Shown here: in pieces, positions 1 through 6,508 of the stretch
Numbering within the stretch: position 1 is the stretch's first letter
How the letters are laid out: each line of letters opens with the position of its first letter
Source of the DNA: an uncultured Clostridia bacterium
GTDB taxonomy: Bacteria > Bacillota > Clostridia > Oscillospirales > Acutalibacteraceae
Length of the DNA stretch: 16,972 bases
Assembly: GCA_946409885.1 (NCBI GenBank)
Contig: CAMJYF010000006.1
Coordinates: 1-16,972, forward strand
Direction of reading: 5' to 3'
The notes under the pieces: model-generated
What the model saw: only the letters and a program-made list of their open reading frames with translations
Told to the model about the DNA's origin: nothing
Database searches by the model: none
Position numbers and translations under genes: made by a program

Positions 1-1
1 C

Positions 2-2188
2 GGCGAATTTGACGAGCAGCCCCGCGTGGACTACATGACCGAGCAGCTGAGCTCCATCGTGGGCATGATCTTCAACGAGGACGGCACCGTCAAGGACGGC
101 CTGCTGAACACCTACACGGTCACCTTTACCCTCCGTGACGGTACCGTGACAACCTACGCCGATAAGGTCAAGGGCGACGTGGTCGCCGTGCCCGCCGCGC
201 CCGCCACGGCGGACGGCTACAACTTCGAGGGCTGGGCGCTGGAAGGCTCCACCGCCATCGACCTGAGCAAGGACGCCGCCACCTATACGGTCGCCGGCAA
301 CGCCGCCTTTACTGCGGCGTACAGCGACGCTCCCATCAGTTACGTCATCACCTGGATCGTGGACGGCGCGGAAAGCACCTCCACCGTGGAACACGGCCAA
401 CTTCCCGCCTTTACCGGCAGCACGGAAAAGGCCGACGACGACCTTTACGCCTACACCTTCACCGGCTGGCAGCCCGCCATCGTTGCCGCGGAAGACGTGG
501 CCACTTACACCGCGCAGTATTCCAAGGTTTACAACGACGCCGTTCAGGCCAGGATCGACGAAGCGCAGGAGATCATTGACGATCATTCCGGCGAGTATGA
601 AGACGACTTCATCGCCGACCTGCGGGACGCGCTGGATACCCTTGACGACAATGCCAGGACCGACGACGAAAAGAAAGCCGCCCTGGACGATCTGAAAGAC
701 CTGATCGACAGCAAGGACGACAGCAAGCTTGTCCCGGTGGATACCGCCGCGCTGGCGGACGCCATTGCCGCCGCCAACGCCGTTGTGAACGATCCGGCCT
801 CCGCCGTTCTCTACACGCCGGAAGCCCTTGCCGGGCTGGCCGACGCCATCGCCGCCGCGCAGCAGTATCTGGATGATACGGCCGGTACCTCCGTCCCCGC
901 CGACGAGCTGGCCGCCAAACAGCAGGAGATCGCCGATAAGACCGCCGCGTTGAACGACGCGGTGAACGGTCTGGAGAAGAATCCCGCCGACTACACCGAG
1001 TACAACGCCCTGCGCGACAAGCTGGAAGCGCTGAAGGACAACGACGCGCTGACCGACGAGCTGAAGGCCGCCGTCAATGAGCGCTATCACAACCCGCTGC
1101 CCGACGATCTGAAGATCGACCAGCAGCAGACCGTGGACGACGAAGTGGCCGCCATCAAGGCGGTGCTGGATCAGATCCTGGAAAAGGACGGCGACGACTA
1201 CACCGATACCGTCAAGGACAGCGCGCTGGCCCACTTCACCGTCACCTTTAAGTGGAAGACCAGCGACGGCGAGCAGACCGCCGCACAGACGGTCGCCAAA
1301 CACGCTGCCGCCGCCGCGCCGGAGGTGCCCGCCTGCTACCACACCGACAACGCCGCCTCCCACTATCTCTTCAGCAAGTGGGATAAGGCCTTTGCCGACG
1401 TCACCGCCGACCTGACCGTGAACGCGAAGTACACGGCGCAGGCCCACAGCGGCACATGGACCGTCGTCACCGCTCCCACGGAGGAAGCGGAAGGCCTCGC
1501 CTCCATGACCTGCTCCGTCTGCGAGGCTCCGTTCACCAGGGCCATCCCCGCCTTTAATGAGAACAGCAGCCAGTACCGCGGCGTTGTGACCAAACCCGCC
1601 ACCTGCCAGGAGGAAGGCGTAAAGACCTACACCTGGGTGGGCAGCGACGAGGTGACCTTCACCCGGCCCATTCCGAAGACCGAACATCAGTGGGGCGCGT
1701 GGGTCGTCACCATCCCCGCCACTGACGAAAGCGACGGCGTCGCGGAACGCACCTGCGCCGTCTGCGGCGAAACGGAAACCGATACCGCCGTCAACGTGTC
1801 CGAGGGCACTGTCACCGAGGTCAAGTTCAACAACATCGGCAAAATGCACTATGTGATCGATCTGGGCAACGGCGAGACCTATACCGTCTATAACTCCTCC
1901 ACCGTCATGTGGAATTCCAACCGGGCCATGAAGTTCACGGTGTACACCTACGCCACCTTCAACTATCCCGATTACATCGTCTATGCCGACGGCCAGGCGC
2001 TCACCCCCGACGCGGACGGCGTCTACACCATCCCCGCCTCCGGCGGCAGAGTGGTCGTGTCCGTGGCCGGCGCCGTGAAGGATGACAGCGCCCCCAGCGG
2101 CAAGCTCTCCTTCTGGGAGCTGCTGATCCGCTTCTTCCAAAAGATCGTCGCGTTCTTCACCTCCGCCTTCGGCAAGAACGCGGGCTGA
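2..2188 (+). CDS. Large secreted/surface protein with InlB-like repeats, C-terminal part (5' end outside window)
   Basis: The frame is open from base 2 with no convincing ribosome binding site, so the GTG at 26 is probably internal and the true start lies upstream. About 728 codons are visible. In order: two InlB/Listeria-Bacteroides-type beta repeats (about 110-330 and 340-525, each ending in a GW/TAxY-type motif), an acidic Ala/Asp-rich helical region resembling FIVAR-type modules (about 535-1215), a third InlB-like repeat (1230-1440), two Cys-x-x-Cys modules (CSVC near 1510, CAVCG near 1755), a beta-rich domain (1800-2080), and an aromatic/basic tail (2108-2185). No LPXTG motif and no long hydrophobic anchor are present. 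Such architectures belong to clostridial adhesin-like wall proteins; a role in adhesion or wall association is inferred. The tail matches that of the 2006-residue protein at the other end of the window. Confidence 0.85.
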   Translation, partial: GEFDEQPRVDYMTEQLSSIVGMIFNEDGTVKDGLLNTYTVTFTLRDGTVTTYADKVKGDVVAVPAAPATADGYNFEGWALEGSTAIDLSKDAATYTVAGNAAFTAAYSDAPISYVITWIVDGAESTSTVEHGQLPAFTGSTEKADDDLYAYTFTGWQPAIVAAEDVATYTAQYSKVYNDAVQARIDEAQEIIDDHSGEYEDDFIADLRDALDTLDDNARTDDEKKAALDDLKDLIDSKDDSKLVPVDTAALADAIAAANAVVNDPASAVLYTPEALAGLADAIAAAQQYLDDTAGTSVPADELAAKQQEIADKTAALNDAVNGLEKNPADYTEYNALRDKLEALKDNDALTDELKAAVNERYHNPLPDDLKIDQQQTVDDEVAAIKAVLDQILEKDGDDYTDTVKDSALAHFTVTFKWKTSDGEQTAAQTVAKHAAAAAPEVPACYHTDNAASHYLFSKWDKAFADVTADLTVNAKYTAQAHSGTWTVVTAPTEEAEGLASMTCSVCEAPFTRAIPAFNENSSQYRGVVTKPATCQEEGVKTYTWVGSDEVTFTRPIPKTEHQWGAWVVTIPATDESDGVAERTCAVCGETETDTAVNVSEGTVTEVKFNNIGKMHYVIDLGNGETYTVYNSSTVMWNSNRAMKFTVYTYATFNYPDYIVYADGQALTPDADGVYTIPASGGRVVVSVAGAVKDDSAPSGKLSFWELLIRFFQKIVAFFTSAFGKNAG

Positions 2189-2235
2189 CGGCAGTTTCCC
2201 CGTTCTCCCCGACCGTCTGCCGTAGCAAGACAAAC

Positions 2236-2275
2236 AAACGCCCCTCGGACAAAAACCGAAGGGGCGTTTTTCATA
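2236..2275. terminator. Bidirectional intrinsic terminator
   Basis: The arm AAACGCCCCTCGG (2236-2248) pairs with CCG-A-AGGGGCGTTT (2256-2269, one bulged A), and Ts run on to 2271. On the minus strand the same stem is followed by TTTGTTTGTC, so it can also stop the DUF2079 operon arriving from the right. A flanking pair, CTGCCGTA (2217-2224) with TACGGCAG (2274-2281), could extend the stem. Confidence 0.9.
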
Positions 2276-2349
2276 CGGCAGTTTGTTCACTGCGGAAATT
2301 GGAGCAGCCCGGCTGATCCCGCTTTGCTTTTTACGGATGTGCCCCGGCT

Positions 2350-4203
2350 TCAGCTGCCGGGGGGAGGGCTTTGCGTCTTTGGCCCCCTTGCGTATACCAG
2401 CAGCAGCGGTCGGCTGCCTGCCGGTACCGTTTCAGTCAGGCGGTAACCGGCGGCGGCGTAGGGGGCGATCTCCTCCTCCCGGGTGGACGCGTCAAAAATG
2501 ACGCGGTCCACCGGCTCGCCCGCCGGGTCGTGGTAAAAGGTTTCGTACAGGGTTTGGTGCCGGGCCAGGTGGGCGACAAGCCCCGTGGTGCAGGCGACGG
2601 CTTCCTCCGCCGGAACGGCCCGCAGCGCCGTCTCCATGGCGGCGTAGGCCTCCCGGTTGACGGCGTACACGGTGATATGCTCCACAAGCCTTGGCAGCGT
2701 GTGCTGCCAGGAGAACAGCAGACAGGCCGCGGCGGCCGCGGAAACGGCCAGCCGGGCGGTCGCCGGCTTCATTTCCGCCGCGTTGAGAACGCTGAGGTAC
2801 AGCAGAAACGCCACGGACCCGAAGGAATACTGAAAGCCGATCTCATACTGGTAGCGGTACAGGGTCAGCAGGTTCACCAGCGCCGTCGGCAGCAGCAACA
2901 GCAGGCGGGAGGGTCGTCTGGCGCACAGGGGCAGAAAGCCCAGCGGAACCAGCAATTGCAGCGCGTACCGCAGCTTGCCCTCGTGGCCGCCGTCCGCCTC
3001 CGCAAACAGCTGCGTCAGCGCGTAGGCCGGGTTGCGCAGCGCGTTCTGCACGGCTTCCCACAGGCCGCCGTCCGCCGCGATAAAGTTGTCGTAGCGGCTG
3101 CTCATCACGCCCTCGCCGTATCGGGTCAGCAGTTTTACGGACAGTAAAAACCACGCCAGCGACAGCGCCAGCAGCCCTGCGCCGGGGGCAGGCTGCCGCC
3201 GGTCCAGCAGTAAAAACAGGGCGAAAAAGGCCACGTACACCGCCGCGTCCTCCTTTACCGCCAGCACGGCCGCGGCCACCGCCACGGCGGGGAGGTACTT
3301 TTTCCGTTCCGCGCAGAGGAACAGCCACAGCAGCAGCGGCAGCAGAAAGCAGTTTTCGTGAAAGTCGTATTCCGTGCCGCCCGTCACCGCCGGGTGGAAG
3401 AGGGCGATCCCCGTGAACAGCGCCGTTTTTACGGGGGAAAAGCCCCGGTCCCGGCACAGCAGCGCCATGGGGACGGCGGCGGAGGCCAGAATAACCGCCT
3501 GCGCGACCTGCAGGGTGACGGGGGAGGGGAAGGCCATATATGCGGGCAGCAGCGCGTAGAGGATAGGGGAGAGGTGTACGGCGAAGTGGGACAGCAGCCG
3601 GTCCCGCTCGCAGGTGGTCACGGGCAGGCCGGTGCGCCGCAGCCCCTCGAACAACTGCGCGAAAATGCCGAAATCGAAGTTGGGCGCACGGAAGGTCAGG
3701 TACCGCAGCGTCCCCGTGCCGCCCACCAGCAACACAAACGCCAGCGCCAGAAGACCCCCCAGCAGCACCGATTTCTTCCGGGTCAGCGCAAAGGGCTTTG
3801 CCCCGCGCTTTTGCCATACAAAGGCCAGCAGCAGCGCCCACAGGCCGCACAGCGCCAGCCAGTAGAACGGGTCCGGGCAGGCGGGCAGGGTGATGGCGCA
3901 GTACCCGCCGAAGCAGCCGCACAGCAGACGGGTCAGCGCCGTTGCCGGCGGCGTTTTGCCCCGCCGTTCCGCCAGGTTCCGGGTGATGAGGCACAACAGC
4001 AGCCCCAGCGTGAACAGCAGTGGGAACAGGCGGAAATCACCGGCGGCAAAGGGCGCCAGCGCCGTAAAGTCGCCGAATATACCCACGGTCAGGATTTTCA
4101 GAAGGGCCGCCGTGAAGCACCAGGCGGCCAGGGCAGAGAGGACGCACCCTTCCAGGACGGCGCGGTATCGCGCCGTCAGCCTTTGGCAGAATCCCTTTTT
4201 CAT
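2350..4203 (-). CDS. DUF2079 family polytopic membrane protein
   Basis: This 617-residue protein is almost entirely hydrophobic, with roughly ten or more membrane segments. It carries the hallmarks of DUF2079: the NFDFG..AQ block (Asp177), SHFAVHLSP (His206, His210), the DFHEN motif (His282) and the VKED motif (317-319). The family has a glycosyltransferase-C-like appearance but I know of no established reaction for it; a role in transferring sugars from lipid carriers to the envelope is only an inference. The ATG lies 5 bases after the anti-sigma stop, with a GGGAGG ribosome binding site inside that gene's end, so it is the third gene of the sigma operon. A GC-rich hairpin (2342-2348 with 2356-2362) overlaps its stop codon and the terminator at 2236-2275 lies beyond. 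Codon 1 is well supported; confidence in the family is high and in the function low. Confidence 0.85.
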   Translation of the reverse strand: MKKGFCQRLTARYRAVLEGCVLSALAAWCFTAALLKILTVGIFGDFTALAPFAAGDFRLFPLLFTLGLLLCLITRNLAERRGKTPPATALTRLLCGCFGGYCAITLPACPDPFYWLALCGLWALLLAFVWQKRGAKPFALTRKKSVLLGGLLALAFVLLVGGTGTLRYLTFRAPNFDFGIFAQLFEGLRRTGLPVTTCERDRLLSHFAVHLSPILYALLPAYMAFPSPVTLQVAQAVILASAAVPMALLCRDRGFSPVKTALFTGIALFHPAVTGGTEYDFHENCFLLPLLLWLFLCAERKKYLPAVAVAAAVLAVKEDAAVYVAFFALFLLLDRRQPAPGAGLLALSLAWFLLSVKLLTRYGEGVMSSRYDNFIAADGGLWEAVQNALRNPAYALTQLFAEADGGHEGKLRYALQLLVPLGFLPLCARRPSRLLLLLPTALVNLLTLYRYQYEIGFQYSFGSVAFLLYLSVLNAAEMKPATARLAVSAAAAACLLFSWQHTLPRLVEHITVYAVNREAYAAMETALRAVPAEEAVACTTGLVAHLARHQTLYETFYHDPAGEPVDRVIFDASTREEEIAPYAAAGYRLTETVPAGSRPLLLVYARGPKTQSPPPGS

Positions 4204-4208
4204 GGCGG

Positions 4209-5246
4209 TTATCCGGCCTCCCTCAGGGCGGCCCGCAGGCGGGCAAGGGAATAGACCGTCTGCGGGGCGGCGATGCGTTCATAAAGCCCGTCAAGCCCCG
4301 CCACGGCCTCCTCCGCGCCCACGGTGATGGGGAACACGGCGCCGTCGGCGGCCACCGCCACCTCCCCAAAGCCCGCGTAGGCAAAGGCCACCTCGCCGTA
4401 GCGCAGCGCCCGGTTCAGGTTGTCCCACCGGGGGCCGCCCGCGCTGAGGGACCAGTGGATCTCCCCGTCCACGCGGAACAGGTCCACGCTGGCCACCACC
4501 GTCTCCCCCACGCACACCGGCAGGGTGAGGTAATCCAGGTCAAAACAGTTTTCCTCCCCCAGCGAGGTGTGGCACCAGCCCTGTCGGCAAACGCGCACGT
4601 CCTCCGGGGCGCAGCCTGTCTCCGCTGCCACCGTCTGGGCGATGGGCCAGGCGTCCCGCGCCAGCAGGGCGTCGATCTCCCGCGGGGTGTAGCCCGTGCC
4701 CTTGGCCGCGGGGGCGGCGGGAGACCACTGTTCCGGTACGGGCGGCCCACCGAAGGAGCCGCCCTCCGTGGCGGGGTCGGCGGCGGTCTCTTCCCCGCCG
4801 GGCCGCGCGCCGGAGGCTTCGCCGTCTCGGGCGGAGGGCCTTTCCGTCGTGTCCGCTGCCGCCTGCGAGGGTTCCGAAGCTTCGCGGGAGGGCTCCGTTA
4901 CAGGGGACGGGGTCGACCCTTCCGTTGTGGGAGACGGCCCGGCGGAGGTGGGCTGGCCGGGTTCGCTTTTCCCGACCGCGCTTTCAGTGGTCCGCGACGT
5001 CGTTCCCCCGCCGGAGGGCGTTTCGTATACCACGCTGCCCTCCTCCCCGGGGGCGGGCTGCGGCGCCCTGCGGGGCAGGCCCCGCAGGGCGAAAAACACG
5101 GCGGCGGAAACGGCCGCCGCCACACAGGCGGCCGCGGCCACAGCCCGCCTGCGCCGCGCGTTACCGGCGGCGGGCGCTTCGGCGGCCTCCTGCACAAAGC
5201 CGTCGTCGATCCGGCCCACAGCTTCCAGCAGTTCCCATCCGTTCAT
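4209..5246 (-). CDS. Probable membrane-anchored anti-sigma factor
   Basis: This 345-residue protein begins with MNGWELLEAVGRIDDGFVQE, the short acidic start typical of anti-sigma partners of clostridial ECF sigma factors. An RRRR stop-transfer-like stretch (31-34) and one membrane segment (about 35-54) follow, then a long Pro/Ser/Thr/Glu/Gly-rich spacer (about 60-170), and a folded extracytoplasmic domain (about 175-345) with several Cys residues and no family I recognise. The expected topology is N-terminus inside, binding the sigma factor, and C-terminus outside, sensing the envelope. Its ATG overlaps the sigma stop codon (ATGA, 5243-5246), which means translational coupling and balanced amounts of the two proteins. 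No catalytic motif is visible. The role is inferred from gene order, N-terminal motif and topology rather than from a clear domain match. Confidence 0.75.
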   Translation of the reverse strand: MNGWELLEAVGRIDDGFVQEAAEAPAAGNARRRRAVAAAACVAAAVSAAVFFALRGLPRRAPQPAPGEEGSVVYETPSGGGTTSRTTESAVGKSEPGQPTSAGPSPTTEGSTPSPVTEPSREASEPSQAAADTTERPSARDGEASGARPGGEETAADPATEGGSFGGPPVPEQWSPAAPAAKGTGYTPREIDALLARDAWPIAQTVAAETGCAPEDVRVCRQGWCHTSLGEENCFDLDYLTLPVCVGETVVASVDLFRVDGEIHWSLSAGGPRWDNLNRALRYGEVAFAYAGFGEVAVAADGAVFPITVGAEEAVAGLDGLYERIAAPQTVYSLARLRAALREAG

Positions 5247-5803
5247 ACCTCAAATCCCTCCCGCAGCAGATAGTCCTTTAAGTCGTTCCTCATGCGGAAC
5301 AGCGTGGTCTTTACGTTGCTTTGGCTGACGCCGAACCGGCGGCTGAGGGCCTCCACGCTGTCAAAATACCAGTAGCGCCGCACAAACAGCTGGCGGCGCC
5401 GCGCGGGGCAGCCGGAAAGGAAGCCGTTGATGGCCTCCCCCAGCGCCCGGGCGTTAAAGGCCTCCTCCACCCCGGCGGGGGCGGGCAGACAGTTGGCCAG
5501 CTCCTCCGTCAGCTCGCAGAACAGGGCGGAACGCTTGTCCGCGCCGCGTCTCCGGCAGGCGTCGATGGCCAGGTGCCGGATGATACGGCCTAAAAACGCG
5601 AACAGATAATCCCTGGGCTCGTGGGGCGGGATGCGCCGCCACGCCTCCCAATAGGCGTCGTTTTCGCATTCCTCCGCCGCCGTCCGGTCGTTCAATATCC
5701 CCTGGGCGATCCCCCGCAGCCGCGCGCCGTATTTTTCCGCCGTGTAGCGGATGGCGCTTTCCTCCCGCGCCAGAAATAAATCCACAATGGCGGCGTCCTC
5801 CAT
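5243..5803 (-). CDS. ECF-type RNA polymerase sigma factor
   Basis: This 186-residue protein has the usual two-domain ECF layout. Region 2 is at about 8-85, with AAEECENDAYWEAWRR and a following FLGRIIRHLAIDACRRR segment. A short linker leads to region 4 at about 130-180, with RRRQLFVRRYWYFDSVEALS and the helix-turn-helix FGVSQSNVKTTLFRMRNDL. The frame is open upstream to about 6130, but the start was placed at ATG 5803 because AAAGGAGG sits 8 bases before it and the sigma-like sequence begins there; longer readings would run across the divergent small gene and its promoter. It should direct polymerase to its own regulon, held inactive by the membrane protein encoded next. The promoter was not identified with confidence: a GTAAC/GTTAC inverted pair at 5846-5850 and 5864-5868 is a weak candidate control site. 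Confidence 0.9.
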   Translation of the reverse strand: MEDAAIVDLFLAREESAIRYTAEKYGARLRGIAQGILNDRTAAEECENDAYWEAWRRIPPHEPRDYLFAFLGRIIRHLAIDACRRRGADKRSALFCELTEELANCLPAPAGVEEAFNARALGEAINGFLSGCPARRRQLFVRRYWYFDSVEALSRRFGVSQSNVKTTLFRMRNDLKDYLLREGFEV

Positions 5804-5887
5804 GGGCCGCGCCTCCTTTCCGTTGCAGTCTTCACCCTGAACAGCGTAACAGAACCCCTTCCGGTTACAAAAAACAAGAAAAAACAG

Positions 5888-5916
5888 TTGCGTTTTCTTG
5901 CTCACGGTGCTACAAT
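5888..5916 (+). promoter_or_regulatory. Sigma-A-type promoter for the 25-codon gene
   Basis: TTGCGT (5888-5893) and TACAAT (5911-5916) are separated by 17 bases. The -10 box is half of a perfect 14-base palindrome, TACAATATATTGTA (5911-5924), which could also be an operator. Transcription would begin about 27 bases upstream of the small gene. Confidence 0.6.
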
Positions 5917-5950
5917 ATATTGTAACATAAATGCGCGGGGAGGGGAAGAC

Positions 5951-6028
5951 ATGCTGATCGAGATTATCGGCCTTCTGTTCAAGCTGTACTGGTGGATGAC
6001 GTGGCTGAGCAACAACGGGAACGGTTGA
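5951..6028 (+). CDS. 25-residue Trp-rich hydrophobic small protein
   Basis: The reading frame begins MLIEIIGLLFKLYWWMTWLS and ends NNGNG. It is supported by a GGGGAGGGGAAG ribosome binding site (5937-5948) just before the ATG, a 17-spaced promoter upstream, and hairpins followed by a T run just after. The peptide has an Ile/Leu/Trp/Tyr/Met-rich helix of about 18 residues with one acidic and one basic residue near its start, and a polar Asn/Gly tail. This looks like a membrane-inserted or membrane-surface microprotein. It lies head-to-head with the ECF sigma operon and upstream of the asnS T-box promoter, and is not obviously functionally tied to either. I do not recognise a family. Type I toxin, envelope-stress peptide and leader peptide are all possible; no codon run suggests attenuation. 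It is too short to prove coding from sequence alone. Confidence 0.55.
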   Translation: MLIEIIGLLFKLYWWMTWLSNNGNG

Positions 6029-6060
6029 ACGGACGATCGTTCCCGTTCTGTCAACTTTTT
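6024..6060 (+). terminator. Candidate terminator after the small gene
   Basis: GAACGG (6027-6032) pairs with CCGTTC (6043-6048), and GTT (6024-6026) with AAC (6053-6055) across a 4-base bulge, followed directly by TTTTT (6056-6060). A competing, longer hairpin pairs AACGGGAACG (6014-6023) with CGTTCCCGTT (6038-6047) and buries the end of the coding region. One of the two probably ends the small transcript before the next promoter. Confidence 0.45.
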
Positions 6061-6091
6061 GTAAACAATGTTTGAATAACCGAATTTCCGG

Positions 6092-6120
6092 TTGACAAAA
6101 CCGGTCTGTGAACCTATAAT
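6092..6120 (+). promoter_or_regulatory. Consensus sigma-A promoter of the T-box/asnS transcript
   Basis: TTGACA (6092-6097) and TATAAT (6115-6120) are both perfect and are spaced by 17 bases. The start of transcription is expected near 6127, at the beginning of the T-box leader. No operator-like repeat is needed, because control lies in the leader. Confidence 0.92.
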
Positions 6121-6252
6121 TCATAGACAAAGGCGTTGAGGAAGCAAAGTAGCGCGAAAGAGCGTCTTCAGAGAGCGCGGGACGGTGGAAACCGCGCGGC
6201 GGCGTTCGCGTGAAGAACCCTTCTTAGCTTTGACCTGAACCCCTATGCTGTC

Positions 6253-6315
6253 GTAGCACGCTGCCTCAGCAGCGTCAAAAACGAACGGAAAGACGGAGCT
6301 GAGGCTCCGTGCTAC
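6253..6315. repeat. REP-like palindrome doublet inside the T-box leader
   Basis: The left arm is GTAGC (6253-6257), ACGCTGC, loop CTCA and GCAGCGT (to 6275). The right arm is inverted and, read on the minus strand, is GTAGC (6315-6311), ACGGAGC, CTCA, GCTCCGT (to 6293). Each arm is a perfect 7-bp hairpin, and the two stems differ at two base pairs, both compensated. The GTAGCACG ends also pair with each other, so one long stem is the alternative fold. The arrangement resembles REP/BIME elements with their 5' GTAG. Confidence 0.75.
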
Positions 6316-6425
6316 AGAAAATTGGGGCAGTAGGTGAAACGGTCGTCGCCCGTTACCGCGACAGGCTTTGTGCGAAGCCGCAAAGAGAGGCCCTTTTACG
6401 GGCAAAATAGGTGGTACCGCGGGTG

Positions 6426-6491
6426 ACAGTTGCTCGTCCTATGAAGCATTCCGGCATGGTCCGGAATGGGGACGCAACTGTATATTTTTTT
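6426..6491 (+). terminator. T-box-controlled intrinsic terminator
   Basis: ACAGTTGC (6426-6433) pairs with GCAACTGT (6474-6481), GTCC (6436-6439) with GGAC (6470-6473), and an inner perfect stem CATTCCGG (6447-6454) pairs with CCGGAATG (6461-6468). Seven Ts follow (6485-6491). Its 5' strand starts immediately after the T-box sequence, so it is mutually exclusive with the antiterminator. Confidence 0.92.
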
Positions 6492-6508
6492 ATCAGGAGA
6501 GATGCAAA

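Larger units (their letters stand above)
6127..6491 (+). promoter_or_regulatory. T-box riboswitch leader, asparagine type, upstream of asnS
   Basis: The leader senses uncharged tRNA-Asn and allows read-through into asnS when charging is low. Stem I runs from about 6140 to 6232. It contains an AGTA element (6148-6151), the AGAGAGCGCGGGACGGTGG apical block, and a specifier loop reading GTGAAG followed by AAC (6216-6218), the Asn codon, which matches the downstream synthetase. The T-box proper, AGGTGGTACCGCG (about 6409-6421), gives the antiterminator with its TGGT bulge. The competing terminator is annotated separately. Between stem I and the antiterminator lies a REP-like palindrome doublet closed by CCCC (6240-6243) and GGGG (6324-6327), which takes the place where stem II elements are usually found. 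The AAC reading is by position and match to the gene; the secondary structure was not computed. Confidence 0.93.

Noticed and set aside
2371..3147. Long plus-strand open frames opposite DUF2079 (also 3358-4254)
   Set aside because: They are Gln/Arg/Gly-rich shadows, whereas the minus strand encodes a coherent membrane protein with family motifs.
5804..6130. N-terminal extension of the ECF sigma factor to position 6130
   Set aside because: The extension would run across the microgene and its promoter and has no sigma-like sequence; ATG 5803 has an AAAGGAGG site at the right distance.
6368..6508. In-frame extension of AsnRS upstream of ATG 6509
   Set aside because: It is T-box RNA including the terminator; the AGGAGA site and the family N-terminus support 6509.
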